The notes beneath the pieces are model-generated. The model saw only the letters and a list, made by a program, of their open reading frames with translations. It was not told where the DNA came from and ran no database searches. Both the position numbers and the translations under genes were made by a program. Shown one piece after another: positions 26,036 to 35,783 of a stretch of DNA of 54,147 nucleotides; position 1 is the stretch's first letter, and each line of letters opens with the position of its first letter. The DNA is from an uncultured Alphaproteobacteria bacterium. GTDB lineage: Bacteria; Pseudomonadota; Alphaproteobacteria; Rhizobiales; Aestuariivirgaceae. The stretch lies in contig CALMZX010000021.1 in NCBI GenBank assembly GCA_937870685.1, forward strand, positions 1-54,147, in the 5' to 3' direction.

Positions 26036-26090
26036 CCCTGTCCCAAAAAGGGTCACGGGATTAAGCACTTATGGGCAGTCACAAATGCCT

Positions 26091-26840
26091 TCAGCCGAGG
26101 GCGTGGAGGCGGTTGCCATGGAGCTTGAGCCAGGTCTTGGCGTTGCGGCTGTCCGGGCAATGCTTAAGGACGAGACGCCAGAAGCGCATGGAGTGGTTCA
26201 TTTCCCTGAGGTGCGCCACCTCATGGGCGGCGACATAGTCCAGCACGGAGGACGGCGCCAGGATCAGCCGCCAGGAGTAGTTGAGCACGCCATCGGACGA
26301 GCACGAGCCCCAGCGGCTCTTCTGGTCGCGGACGTTGAGCTTGCGGAACCTGGCCCCCATGGCGAGGGCATATTTGGTGGAGGCGACATCGAGGTCATGG
26401 GCCGCTTCGGCCTTCAGCCAGTCCACAAGGCGGCGCTTCAGGTGGCTGGTTGCCCCCGGCACATGGAGGGTGCGGGCGTCGGCATCATGCACGACCAGCC
26501 CCCGGACCTTGCCGGTGGCGAGGATGCGGTGTTCAACGCCGCGCAGCATGATGACGGCACCGTCGGCAATCTCCACGGGCCGCACGCGCTTCGCCAGGGC
26601 CTTGAGCATCCAGGCTTCCGACTTCAGGGCAAAGGCACGGGCATCCATCATGCTGGCGCGGCGCGGCAGGGTCATGGTGAAGCCGGACCCGTCGCGGGCC
26701 ATGCGCAGGGTGAAGCGGCGGGCGGCGGTGTGGCGCTTGTAGGTGATGGCGACCTGCTGGTCCGCCAGCAGCAGCATTTCGGTGACGGCGGGTGGAAGCG
26801 GCGAACGCCTGCGTTCGGTGAACGCCCGGAGCAGGCGCAA
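26091..26840 (-). CDS. YgjP-type M48/SprT-like metallopeptidase
   Basis: 249 residues. The zinc site is AAHEVAHLREMNHSMRFW (HExxH plus a downstream His), after RDQKSRWGSCSSDGVLNYSW, the hallmark of the YgjP family. The N-terminal beta domain has KRHTAARRFTLRMARDGSG. Physiological substrate unknown; cytoplasmic. The chosen start is TTG at 26840, 5 bp after the PHA depolymerase stop; an internal ATG at 26777 would give 228 residues and is also possible. Confidence 0.87.
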   Translation of the reverse strand: MRLLRAFTERRRSPLPPAVTEMLLLADQQVAITYKRHTAARRFTLRMARDGSGFTMTLPRRASMMDARAFALKSEAWMLKALAKRVRPVEIADGAVIMLRGVEHRILATGKVRGLVVHDADARTLHVPGATSHLKRRLVDWLKAEAAHDLDVASTKYALAMGARFRKLNVRDQKSRWGSCSSDGVLNYSWRLILAPSSVLDYVAAHEVAHLREMNHSMRFWRLVLKHCPDSRNAKTWLKLHGNRLHALG

Positions 26841-26845
26841 GGCAC

Positions 26846-28075
26846 TCAGGCCTTGTGTTTGGCGATCACGGAGGTGATCACGGGCACCACGTCCTTGCGG
26901 AAGCGCGAGCCGGAGAAGACGCCATAGTGCCCCACACCCAGTTGCAGGTGATGGTGCTTCATCTCAGGCGGCAGGCCGGAGAGAATGGTGTGGGCGGCGT
27001 GGGTCTGGCCGACGCCGGAAATGTCATCCTTCTCGCCTTCCACCGTGAGCAGCGCGGTGCGCTTCACCTTCTGCGGCGCGATGGTGTGGCCACGGTAGGC
27101 ATAGGTGCCGCTGGGCAGGTCATGGTGGATGAAGACGCGTTCCACCGTCTGCAGGTAGAAATCGGCGTTGAGGTCCATGACGGACATGTATTCGTCGTAG
27201 AAATCCTGGTGTTTTTCCACGCTGTCGCCGTCGCCTTCGACGAGATGCCAGAACACTTCGCGGTGCGCCGTCATGTGGCGGTCGAGGTTCATGGTCATGA
27301 AGCCGGTGAGCTGCAGGAAGCCCGGATAGACCATGCGGCCCATGCCCGGCAGCGGGAAGGGCACGGTCATGATGACCTTGTTGCGGAACCACTCCACGCC
27401 CTTGTTTTCCGCCAGCTTGTTCACGGCGGTGGGATTACAGCGGGTGTCGATGGGGCCGCCCATGAGGATCATGGACTTGGGCACCAGCGGGTCGTCGCGC
27501 TCGCTCATCAGCGAGACGGCGGCCATCACCGGCACGGAGGGCTGGCAGACGGCCATCACATGGGCGCGTTCACCGAGGTGATGCAGCATGTTGATGACGT
27601 AGTCGGTGTAGTCGTCGAGGTCGAAGGAGCCCTGCGCCAGCGGCACGTTGCGGGCATCGGCCCAATCCGTGATGTAAACGTCATGGTTCGGGAGCATGGC
27701 CTCCACGGTGTTGCGCAGCAGCGTGGCATAGTGGCCGGACATGGGCGCCACGATCAGGAGCTTTTCCTGGTGCTTGGCAACCATCCCATCTTCCTTCTGG
27801 AAGTGGATGAGGTTGCAGAAGGGCATCTGCCAGACCACCTCCTGGTGGATCGCCACCTGGCGGTTGCCCACGAAGGTTTCATGGATGCCGAATTCCGGCT
27901 TGCCGTAGCGGCGGGTCATGCGCTCGAACAGGTGCAGCGAGGCGGCGGCGGAGCGGCCGAAGGCGGTCTGGGCGAAGGGATTGGCGGGGCTGTCCCAGTA
28001 GGCCATGCCGGCCTCGACAGCCGAACGCCACGGGGCCACGGCGGCGTGGTTCATCTCATAGAAGTGATAAAGCAT
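26846..28075 (-). CDS. phaZ: Intracellular polyhydroxyalkanoate depolymerase
   Basis: 409 residues from the ATG at 28075 (MLYHFYEMNHAAVAPWR). Mobilises stored PHB in granules. It shows the intracellular-type nucleophile segment MAVCQPSVPVMA with a Cys in place of Ser, the late acid residue in VEGEKDDISGVGQT and the His in LGVGHYGVFSGSRF, matching the Cys-Asp-His triad of the Ralstonia PhaZ1 family. No signal peptide. A start at 28117 is less likely. It is followed closely by the YgjP-type gene on the same strand. The organism probably stores PHA. Confidence 0.92.
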   Translation of the reverse strand: MLYHFYEMNHAAVAPWRSAVEAGMAYWDSPANPFAQTAFGRSAAASLHLFERMTRRYGKPEFGIHETFVGNRQVAIHQEVVWQMPFCNLIHFQKEDGMVAKHQEKLLIVAPMSGHYATLLRNTVEAMLPNHDVYITDWADARNVPLAQGSFDLDDYTDYVINMLHHLGERAHVMAVCQPSVPVMAAVSLMSERDDPLVPKSMILMGGPIDTRCNPTAVNKLAENKGVEWFRNKVIMTVPFPLPGMGRMVYPGFLQLTGFMTMNLDRHMTAHREVFWHLVEGDGDSVEKHQDFYDEYMSVMDLNADFYLQTVERVFIHHDLPSGTYAYRGHTIAPQKVKRTALLTVEGEKDDISGVGQTHAAHTILSGLPPEMKHHHLQLGVGHYGVFSGSRFRKDVVPVITSVIAKHKA

Positions 28076-28214
28076 GGCCTTTGTCCTTCTCGGGACGCCC
28101 CCAGACCCTGCGCCCATTGCCTTTGATGCAGTGCAAGATAGCCTTGCACCACTGGATTAACAATGGCTTCACGAATTGGACCATCGGAGGGGGAAAAGGT
28201 GGCGGAGGGCGGCT

Positions 28215-28823
28215 TTACCGCCCCAGCGCCTTGGCGAGGCCTTCGGCCAGGGCCTTGGCGTCGGTCGAGTAGGTAAAGTGTTTGAGGAATTTTCCGTCGG
28301 CGCCCATCAGATAGATGATGGAAGAGTGGTCCATCAGGTAGGCGTCGGGGGTGTCCTTGTTTTCGACCCGGGCGTAGAACACGCGGTAGGCGTCGGCCAT
28401 GGCCTTGACCTGTTCGGGCGTTCCGGTGAGGCCGGCAAACTGCTCGCCGAAATTCACCACATATTCCCCGAGCACCTTGGGCGTGTCCCGGGCGGGATCG
28501 ACGCTGACGAGGATGGGCTGGATGTCCCTGCCCCTGTCGCCCAGCTGGCGCAGGGCCTCTGCCATCACCTGCAGTTCGGTGGGGCAGACATCCGGGCACC
28601 ACGTGTAGCCGAAGAACAGCAGCATGGGCTTTCCGGCAAAGGTCTTCTCGGTGACGGTCTCGCCCTTGTGGTTCACCATGGTGAAGGGACCGCCGATCAG
28701 GGCCTCACCCGAGGACTGGGGACTGCGCGGGCCCGACATCAGGGCATAGGTGGCGATGGCGGCCGCAGCCAAAAGCATGATCGCGGCGAAGGCGATGCGG
28801 CGGGTGAGGCGGTGCGCGGACAT
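28215..28823 (-). CDS. SCO1/SenC family copper chaperone
   Basis: 202 residues. An N-terminal membrane anchor (IAFAAIMLLAAAAIATYAL) is followed by a thioredoxin-fold domain with copper-binding CPDVCP in GYTWCPDVCPTELQ and the conserved His in LMDHSSIIYLMG. SCO proteins deliver copper to the CuA site of cytochrome c oxidase in the periplasm. No oxidase genes are nearby. Length and motifs are standard. Confidence 0.93.
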   Translation of the reverse strand: MSAHRLTRRIAFAAIMLLAAAAIATYALMSGPRSPQSSGEALIGGPFTMVNHKGETVTEKTFAGKPMLLFFGYTWCPDVCPTELQVMAEALRQLGDRGRDIQPILVSVDPARDTPKVLGEYVVNFGEQFAGLTGTPEQVKAMADAYRVFYARVENKDTPDAYLMDHSSIIYLMGADGKFLKHFTYSTDAKALAEGLAKALGR

Positions 28824-28868
28824 GGTGTTTTCCTAGCGGGGCGGCGGCGAAACGGCAACGTGCGTGGC

Positions 28869-28897
28869 TTGATAACTGTTATTGGTGAGCCTATCAT
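28869..28897 (+). promoter_or_regulatory. Promoter and operator of parDE-like operon
   Basis: TTGATA, 17 bp, TATCAT: a good sigma-70 promoter. The palindrome ATAACTGTTAT (28872-28882) overlaps the -35 box and is a candidate site for antitoxin autorepression. The ribosome site GAGGAG is at 28905. Confidence 0.6.
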
Positions 28898-28917
28898 AAT
28901 GCCTGAGGAGAATCCCC

Positions 28918-29178
28918 ATGCCCATCAGCGCTGATCTCGGAAGCGTTCTCGAACAGTATGTCGAAACCCTGGTGTCCAAGGGCCGCTACAATTCCAAGAG
29001 CGAAGTGCTGCGCGAGGGCGTGCGCCTCGTGCAGGAACGTGAGGCGCGGCTGGCGCATGTAGTCAGCCTGATCGAGGAAGGCATTGCGGATGCCGAGGCA
29101 GGGCGCATGCACGATGCGGATGAGGTGTTCGCAGACATTCGCGCCATGATCGATGCGAAGATCAAGACCCGCGCATGA
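28918..29178 (+). CDS. ParD-like antitoxin
   Basis: 86 residues. The N-terminal ribbon-helix-helix region (ADLGSVLEQYVETLVSKGRY then NSKSEVLREGVRLVQERE) binds DNA; the C-terminal helix would wrap the toxin. Its last 4 bases overlap the toxin start (ATGA), typical of type II toxin-antitoxin pairs. Likely autoregulated through the palindrome in its promoter. Confidence 0.9.
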   Translation: MPISADLGSVLEQYVETLVSKGRYNSKSEVLREGVRLVQEREARLAHVVSLIEEGIADAEAGRMHDADEVFADIRAMIDAKIKTRA

Positions 29179-29462
29179 AGTTGATCGTTTCGACCTCCGC
29201 ACGAGGCGACCTCTCGGCCATTGGCCGATGGATCGCCGATGAAAATCCTGTTCGTGCCCATCAGATGGTTGATGAACTCTCGGAGGCCTGCAAGGATTTG
29301 CTTGTCTTTCCGAATTCCAACCCGGTCATCGGCACGTTTCGCGGGCGCGCAGTCCGGCGCAAGGTCCGTGGCAGCTATCTTATCTTTTACGCGGTGGGCG
29401 AAAAGCACCTGGAAATCCTCCGCGTGTTGCATGGCGCGCAGGACTATGCTGACCTGTTCTGA
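29175..29462 (+). CDS. RelE/ParE superfamily toxin
   Basis: 95 residues: KLIVSTSARGDLSAIGRWIA, then ENPVRAHQMVDELSEACKDL, then FRGRAVRRKVRGSYLIFYAV and LHGAQDYADLF. Full length, so probably active. ParE-type toxins poison gyrase, whereas RelE-type cleave mRNA; partner type and sequence favour ParE. It ends 3 bp before the convergent dnaJ stop. Confidence 0.9.
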   Translation: MKLIVSTSARGDLSAIGRWIADENPVRAHQMVDELSEACKDLLVFPNSNPVIGTFRGRAVRRKVRGSYLIFYAVGEKHLEILRVLHGAQDYADLF

Positions 29463-29465
29463 ACC

Positions 29466-30629
29466 TCATCCCCCGAACCCGTCCCAGAAGGCCTTGGCCT
29501 TGGCGAAGAAGCCTTCCGACTCCGGGCTGTTGTTGCGGGCTTCCTTGTCGAACTCCTTGAGCAGCTCGCGCTGGCGGCGGGTGAGGTTGACCGGGGTTTC
29601 CACCGCCACCTGAATGTACATGTCGCCTGCCTGCGAGGAGCGCAGCACCGGCATGCCCTTGCCTTTCAGGCGAAACTGCTTGCCGTTCTGCGCACCCTCG
29701 GGAATGTTGACGCGGGCCTTCTTGCCGTCAATCGTCGGCACTTCGATCTCGCCGCCGAGTGAGGCTGTCGCCATGGAGATCGGCACCTTGCAGTAGAGGT
29801 CGGCGCCATCGCGCTGGAAGAACTCGTGCGGGCGCACCGAGAGGAAAATGTAGAGATCGCCGGACGGGCCGCCGCGCAGGCCCGCTTCGCCTTCACCGGC
29901 GAGGCGGATGCGCGTGCCATCTTCCACGCCCACAGGAATGTTGACCGACAGCGTGCGTTCCTTGGTGACGCGGCCCTGGCCGCTGCAGGCGGTGCACGGA
30001 TCGGAGATCACCTGGCCGCGGCCCTGGCAGGTGGGGCAGGCGCGTTCCACCGTGAAGAAGCCGGACTGCGAGCGCACCACACCGGCACCGGCGCAGGTGC
30101 CGCACTGCTTGGGTGCCGTGCCCGGCTTGGCGCCGGAGCCCTTGCAGGTTTCGCACGACACCGACGAGGGCACGCGCACCTGCGCGGTCTTGCCGGTAAA
30201 GGCTTCGGTGAGATTGATTTCGAGATTGAAGCGCAGGTCACTGCCACGCTGGGCGCCGCCTGCGCCCCGGCCACGCTGCTGGCGGCCACGGCCACCGCCC
30301 ATGAAATCCCCGAAGAGGTCCTCGAAAATGTCGGACATGGAGGAGTTGAAGTCCGGGCCAAAGCCGGCACCGGGGCCGCGCCCGCCACCGCCGCCCATGC
30401 CGTTCTCGAAGGCTTGGTGGCCGAAGCGGTCATAGGCCGCCTTCTTCTGTGGGTCCTTCAGGACGTCATAGGCCTCGTTCACTTCCTTGAACTTGGCTTC
30501 GGCGTCCTTGTCACCGGGATTGTTGTCGGGATGGAGCTTCTTGGCCTGCTTGTAATAGGCGGACTTGAGGGCCTTCTCATCAGCCCCCTTCTGCACACCC
30601 AGAATGTCGTAGTAGTCGCGCTTGGCCAT
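29466..30629 (-). CDS. dnaJ: Chaperone protein DnaJ
   Basis: Class I DnaJ, 387 residues: J domain with HPD ([16 protein letters not shown]), Gly-rich region ([13 protein letters not shown]), and four zinc-finger repeats [32 protein letters not shown], then the C-terminal substrate domain. It stimulates DnaK ATPase. It lies downstream of dnaK on the same strand, separated by 162 bp that contain a complete family E repeat. Confidence 0.98.
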   Translation of the reverse strand: MAKRDYYDILGVQKGADEKALKSAYYKQAKKLHPDNNPGDKDAEAKFKEVNEAYDVLKDPQKKAAYDRFGHQAFENGMGGGGGRGPGAGFGPDFNSSMSDIFEDLFGDFMGGGRGRQQRGRGAGGAQRGSDLRFNLEINLTEAFTGKTAQVRVPSSVSCETCKGSGAKPGTAPKQCGTCAGAGVVRSQSGFFTVERACPTCQGRGQVISDPCTACSGQGRVTKERTLSVNIPVGVEDGTRIRLAGEGEAGLRGGPSGDLYIFLSVRPHEFFQRDGADLYCKVPISMATASLGGEIEVPTIDGKKARVNIPEGAQNGKQFRLKGKGMPVLRSSQAGDMYIQVAVETPVNLTRRQRELLKEFDKEARNNSPESEGFFAKAKAFWDGFGG

Positions 30630-30645
30630 GGTGGTGTTTGTTCTT

Positions 30646-30765
30646 CTCTCCCTCCCCCTTGCGGGGAGGGATCAAGGGTGGGGGTCGCGCTGACCCTTAA
30701 GCTGAATGGACATGCTGCACCAGTCCCAGACCCCCACCCCAACCCTCCCCACAAGGGGGAGGGAG
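30646..30765. repeat. Family E repeat between dnaK and dnaJ
   Basis: Two inverted GC-rich hairpin halves (CTCCCTCCCCCTTGCGGGG at left, CCCTCCCCACAAGGGGGAGG at right) fill the spacer between the dnaK stop and the dnaJ start. In the transcript they could fold into one long or two short hairpins and affect the DnaK:DnaJ ratio (inference). Confidence 0.75.
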
Positions 30766-30791
30766 AAGCGGAGGTCTGACACGGTCATCGC

Positions 30792-32702
<1,911 letters not shown>

Positions 32703-32816
32703 GTGGTCCTCCTGTGGCAGGCGGCGTTGGGCTGCTGTTGAAGCCTCCGCCCGGTGCCGCCTCCGAATGTACAATCTCCGGACCGTGGAAATCCCCGATT
32801 CCGGCGTTCGCGGGCT

Positions 32817-32845
32817 ATATAGTGAGGGGGTATGGGTCGTTCAAG
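32817..32845 (-). promoter_or_regulatory. Sigma-32-like promoter of dnaK
   Basis: On the minus strand CTTGAA, 15 bp, CACTATAT; the heat-shock consensus is CTTGAA, 13-15 bp, CCCCATNT. This gives a leader of about 105 nt before dnaK. Confidence 0.55.
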
Positions 32846-32869
32846 CCTTTGTCCACCACCCCCAACTCC

Positions 32870-33026
32870 CGTCATTCCAAACGCGACCGGCCTTCGCACA
32901 GCGAAGGTGCGAGGGAGCGATTTGGAACCCCGCTTTGGCAGCAACACGCGCGGCAGCCAAAGCGGGGTTCCAGATGGTGCGCGACATGGCGCTGACGCGC
33001 CCTCAAGGCGCACCTCTGGAATGACG
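32870..33026. repeat. Short palindromic element, family A copy 1
   Basis: A 157-bp element that begins CGTCATTCCAAACGCG and ends CTCTGGAATGACG. Inner arms GGAACCCCGCTTTGG and the inverse lie either side of the centre. It is in the opposite orientation to copy 2 (33376-33507); the two bracket the GIY-YIG coding region. Confidence 0.88.
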
Positions 33027-33051
33027 CCAGAATTGGTGTTTTGCTATCAGC

Positions 33052-34131
33052 ATGACCCACGAAAAATCCCCCGCCGTCTACATCATGGCCAACCGCCACC
33101 GGGGGACCATCTACACAGGTGTGACCAGTGACCTCGGCGGCCGGGTTCTCGAACACAGGGATGGGTCGCGCGGCGGCTTCACGGCCAAGTACGGGCTCAA
33201 AGCCCTCGTCTGGTACGAGAACCACGCGGACATGGCCTCGGCCATCACCCGCGAAACGCGCATAAAGACCTGGCGGCGGAAGTGGAAGATCGACCTCATC
33301 GAAAGCATCAACCGCGACTGGTCAGACCTCAGCGACAACCTCATCCACCGGCCATTTGCCCCACCATCCACCTCCCGTCATTCCAAACGCGCGAACAGCG
33401 AAGCGGAACACGCGATCCGGAACCCCGCAGCGGGCAGCCCAAGCGGGGTTCCAAATCGCTCCCTTGCACCTTCGCTGGCGCGAAGGCCGGTCGCGTTTGG
33501 AATGACGGATGGTGTGGGGGTGGCGGAGGGTGTCCGCTATTTTCCGCAATACTTCTCCCCCGAAGCGCAGCAGCACCTCCTCACCCAGCTCCGTGCCGCC
33601 GTCGCCGCAGCCCCGCTCTTCACCCCGGAAATGCCGCGCACGGGAAAACCCTTCTCGGTCCGCATGACCAATCTCGGTTCCCTCGGCTGGGTCTCGGACC
33701 GGGCGCGCGGCTACCGCTACCAGGCGACACACCCGGTGACAGGCAAGCCGTGGCCTGCCATTCCGGAAGTCCTGCTTTCACTGTGGCAAGAAGTGGCTGA
33801 CTACCGCCACTCGCCGGAGGCCTGTCTCGTTAACTTCTACTCCGGCACGGCCAAGATGGGCCTGCACCAGGACCGGGACGAACAGGATTTTTCCGCGCCT
33901 GTGGTCTCTGTCTCCTTGGGCGACACCGCCCTCTTCCGCATCGGCGGCACGGAGCGCGGCGGCAAGACGCAATCGGTGAAACTGGCGTCAGGCGATGTGC
34001 TCAGCTTCGGCGGCCCGGCGCGGCTGGCCTACCACGGCATCGACCGCCTTTATCCCGGCACCTCAACGCTGCTGAAGGATGGCGGGCGGATCAACCTGAC
34101 ACTGAGAAGGGTGACAATTCCATCCCCATGA
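33052..34131 (+). CDS. GIY-YIG endonuclease fused in frame to AlkB-like dioxygenase
   Basis: Residues 1-98 form a complete small GIY-YIG nuclease: VYIMANRHRGTIYTGVTSDL, GGRVLEHR, and the catalytic-Glu helix AITRETRIKTW. Residues about 109-152 are the translation of a palindromic repeat (33376-33507) that removed the normal stop. From about residue 155 there is a full AlkB-type Fe(II)/2-oxoglutarate dioxygenase, which repairs alkylated DNA: NFYSGTAKMGLHQDRDE with HxD, LAYHGIDR with the second His, and RINLTLRRV. An in-frame ATG at 33502, inside the repeat end, could start a separate 209-residue AlkB. Whether one fusion or two proteins are made is open. Confidence 0.78.
   Translation: MTHEKSPAVYIMANRHRGTIYTGVTSDLGGRVLEHRDGSRGGFTAKYGLKALVWYENHADMASAITRETRIKTWRRKWKIDLIESINRDWSDLSDNLIHRPFAPPSTSRHSKRANSEAEHAIRNPAAGSPSGVPNRSLAPSLARRPVAFGMTDGVGVAEGVRYFPQYFSPEAQQHLLTQLRAAVAAAPLFTPEMPRTGKPFSVRMTNLGSLGWVSDRARGYRYQATHPVTGKPWPAIPEVLLSLWQEVADYRHSPEACLVNFYSGTAKMGLHQDRDEQDFSAPVVSVSLGDTALFRIGGTERGGKTQSVKLASGDVLSFGGPARLAYHGIDRLYPGTSTLLKDGGRINLTLRRVTIPSP
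33376..33507. repeat. Short palindromic element, family A copy 2, inside the coding region
   Basis: A 132-bp element with 16-bp perfect ends CGTCATTCCAAACGCG and CGCGTTTGGAATGACG. It is inverted relative to 32870-33026, sharing a GACCGGCCTTCGC block and a GGAGCGATTTGGAACCCCGC-like block. It is open in the reading frame that joins GIY-YIG to AlkB. Confidence 0.9.
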
Positions 34132-34245
34132 CCGGTCATTGCAGAAGATCGCAAGCGCAGGCCAATTGGAACCCTGCCAAAGGAGTCCAAACCGCTCGCG
34201 CTTGCTTGAATTGTTGATCGGCCGAACTGATTTGCTGATCAATCC

Positions 34246-34487
34246 CTAAAAGTAGTGAGCCCTGTTGGAGCCGTCATACTTTCCAGAGTCCATGCAGCAG
34301 TTCTTGAAAGCTCCTCCGTGAACCGCAGGGACATGGATCATTCCGTCCAAGTTTCTCGACGAGTTCAACATCTCCATGCACAAAGCGCCGACCGCGCTTC
34401 ACATGGGTTTCTGAGGGGAAAGACTTCCGCCGCTTACTTGAGGTTTCGAAAGCAGGGGAGGTTTTCAAAATCGATGTTCTTTGTCAT
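34246..34487 (-). pseudogene. Frameshifted SEC-C (zinc-chelating) motif protein
   Basis: The minus strand begins ATG after GGAGATGGAGGC and encodes [17 protein letters not shown], then a stop. In the +1 frame it continues [16 protein letters not shown] to [11 protein letters not shown]; one base later in the next frame comes [16 protein letters not shown] to SNRAHYF and a stop. Together these make one SEC-C protein of about 79 residues (CPCGS...FKNCC), and 242 bp equals 80 codons plus 2 bases, so two single-base insertions explain it. It is either a decayed gene or contains sequencing errors. The ribosome site is still excellent. Confidence 0.75.
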
Positions 34488-34656
34488 CTTTGCCTCCATC
34501 TCCGTCAATGTTGCTTGATTGCAACTCGCTTCCCACAGCGAAAGTATTGGCGCTCGCAATCCCGCTCACAACAAGAACCCGATTCTGTGCTCCATACGCC
34601 ACAGTCCATCGGCTACACCCGTCTCAGAACTCATCAGACGGCCTTCCAAAAAGTGA

Positions 34657-34677
34657 TGGGCGGGGTTCACCCGCCCA
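34657..34677 (-). terminator. Rho-independent terminator of the YegP-like gene
   Basis: Perfect 8-bp stem TGGGCGGG/CCCGCCCA with a 5-base loop. On the minus strand it is followed within 5 bases by TTTTT. It lies 36 bp after the YegP-like stop. Confidence 0.75.
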
Positions 34678-34712
34678 CGAAGCCAATACTGGATTTGGTC
34701 TGATGTGCTGGC

Positions 34713-35018
34713 TCAGCCCTTCCAGCCGTTCATCCTGGCGTTGTTCTTGGCGTTGGCGGGAGACGAGAAGGCTTCCGTGGACTTGCCCACCTGCTTGCCG
34801 TTCGCCGTTGAGAAGCAGCGCCAGCGGCTCTTGCCCGCCTTGTCCTTGTAGAATTCCCACTTGTCCTTGGAGGTATCGCGATTGGCGTTGGCCTCGCAGT
34901 CCTTCTTCGCGGCGTAGCTTTCCGACGAGGCGCCGACGATCTCGCCATTGGAGGCGGTGCGGCGCCAGCGGAATTCGCCCTTCTTGTCCTTGTAAATCTC
35001 GAGTGTGTATTCAGCCAT
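34713..35018 (-). CDS. YegP family protein (two DUF1508 repeats)
   Basis: 101 residues in two tandem DUF1508 units: TLEIYKDKKGEFRWRRTASN with GEIVGASSESYAAKKDCEAN, and WEFYKDKAGKSRWRCFSTAN with GKQVGKSTEAF. Small, basic and cytoplasmic; function unknown. The ATG at 35018 has GGGGAAGAAA upstream; an in-frame start at 35081 was rejected. A terminator hairpin follows. Confidence 0.9.
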   Translation of the reverse strand: MAEYTLEIYKDKKGEFRWRRTASNGEIVGASSESYAAKKDCEANANRDTSKDKWEFYKDKAGKSRWRCFSTANGKQVGKSTEAFSSPANAKNNARMNGWKG

Positions 35019-35139
35019 GGTTTCTTCCCCTGAGGTGAATCTTGTGGCCCCCACGCTATTGCTGGGCCGTGCGGCGCGCACCTGTCCAGCGGGCCACCCA
35101 AGTTCTCAACAGGAAAAACGGATAAAGGACGGTGGCCAG

Positions 35140-35724
35140 TCAGGAAGCGGCCTTGGCCACACCGACCAGCGCCGGACGCAGGCAGCGGTCGCCCACGGCA
35201 TAGCCGGACTGGACTTCCTGCATCACCGTGCCCGGCGGCTTTTCCGCTGTCGGCACCTCGAACATGGCCTGGTGGAAGTTGGGATCAAACTTCTCGCCCA
35301 CCGGCTGGAGCTTGCGGATGTTGTGGCGCTGGAACACCGAGAGCAGTTCGCGCTCGGTCAACTCGATGCCTTCGAGGAAGCGCTGGGTCTTGTCGTCCAT
35401 GGCAATTCGGTCGTCCGGGGAGACGGTCGCGAGGGCACGGGCGAGGGTGTCGGCGACCGAGAGAAGATCGCGGGCGAAGTTGGAGGCGGCGTAGAGCGTG
35501 GCCTCCGCCTTCTCGCGCTCCAGGCGCTTCTTGGTGTTTTCGGATTCCGCGGCAAAACGCAGCAGGCGGTCCCTGCCCGCGGCCACTTCTTCCTTGAGTG
35601 CGATGATCTCGGTATCGCGCGGGTCAAGCTCGGGCTCGAGCAGTGTATCTGCCTCGGCCCTGGCCAGAAGTTCGTCCGCCGCAGCCTCAAGGTCGGCGTT
35701 GGCCTGTGCAGGTGTGTCGCTCAT
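35140..35724 (-). CDS. grpE: Nucleotide exchange factor GrpE
   Basis: 194 residues: a long N-terminal coiled coil (DTEIIALKEEVAAGRDRLLR, then AAESENTKKRLEREK) and the C-terminal beta wing with signature PVGEKFDPNFHQAMFEV and QEVQSGYAVGDRCLRPALV. It releases ADP from DnaK. The ATG at 35724 was preferred over an upstream start that would add 21 residues. It follows hrcA by 59 bp, a standard hrcA-grpE unit. Confidence 0.97.
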   Translation of the reverse strand: MSDTPAQANADLEAAADELLARAEADTLLEPELDPRDTEIIALKEEVAAGRDRLLRFAAESENTKKRLEREKAEATLYAASNFARDLLSVADTLARALATVSPDDRIAMDDKTQRFLEGIELTERELLSVFQRHNIRKLQPVGEKFDPNFHQAMFEVPTAEKPPGTVMQEVQSGYAVGDRCLRPALVGVAKAAS

Positions 35725-35783
35725 GTCTTCAACCGGAATGTGATGATTTGTTGCGCCGCATATCGGGGTTTGCGGCACAAAAA

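Larger units (their letters stand above)
25582..26090. other. Long intergenic leader upstream of the DUF11 operon
   Basis: About 510 bp without a convincing gene. Two CtrA-like boxes lie at its far end. A small hairpin (CGACT/AGTCG, 25727-25740) lies closer to the operon. If transcription starts near the boxes, the message would carry a leader of about 400 nt. A partial resemblance to a c-di-GMP riboswitch core was judged too weak. Confidence 0.5.

Noticed and set aside
28150-28166. Possible CtrA box upstream of the PHA depolymerase (TTAACAATGGCTTCA).
   Set aside because: Only one half-site matches; the second is TTCA, too weak to list.
34255-34518. 87-codon plus-strand frame over the SEC-C region.
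   Set aside because: No family features; the minus strand shows a recognisable, though frameshifted, SEC-C protein with a ribosome site.
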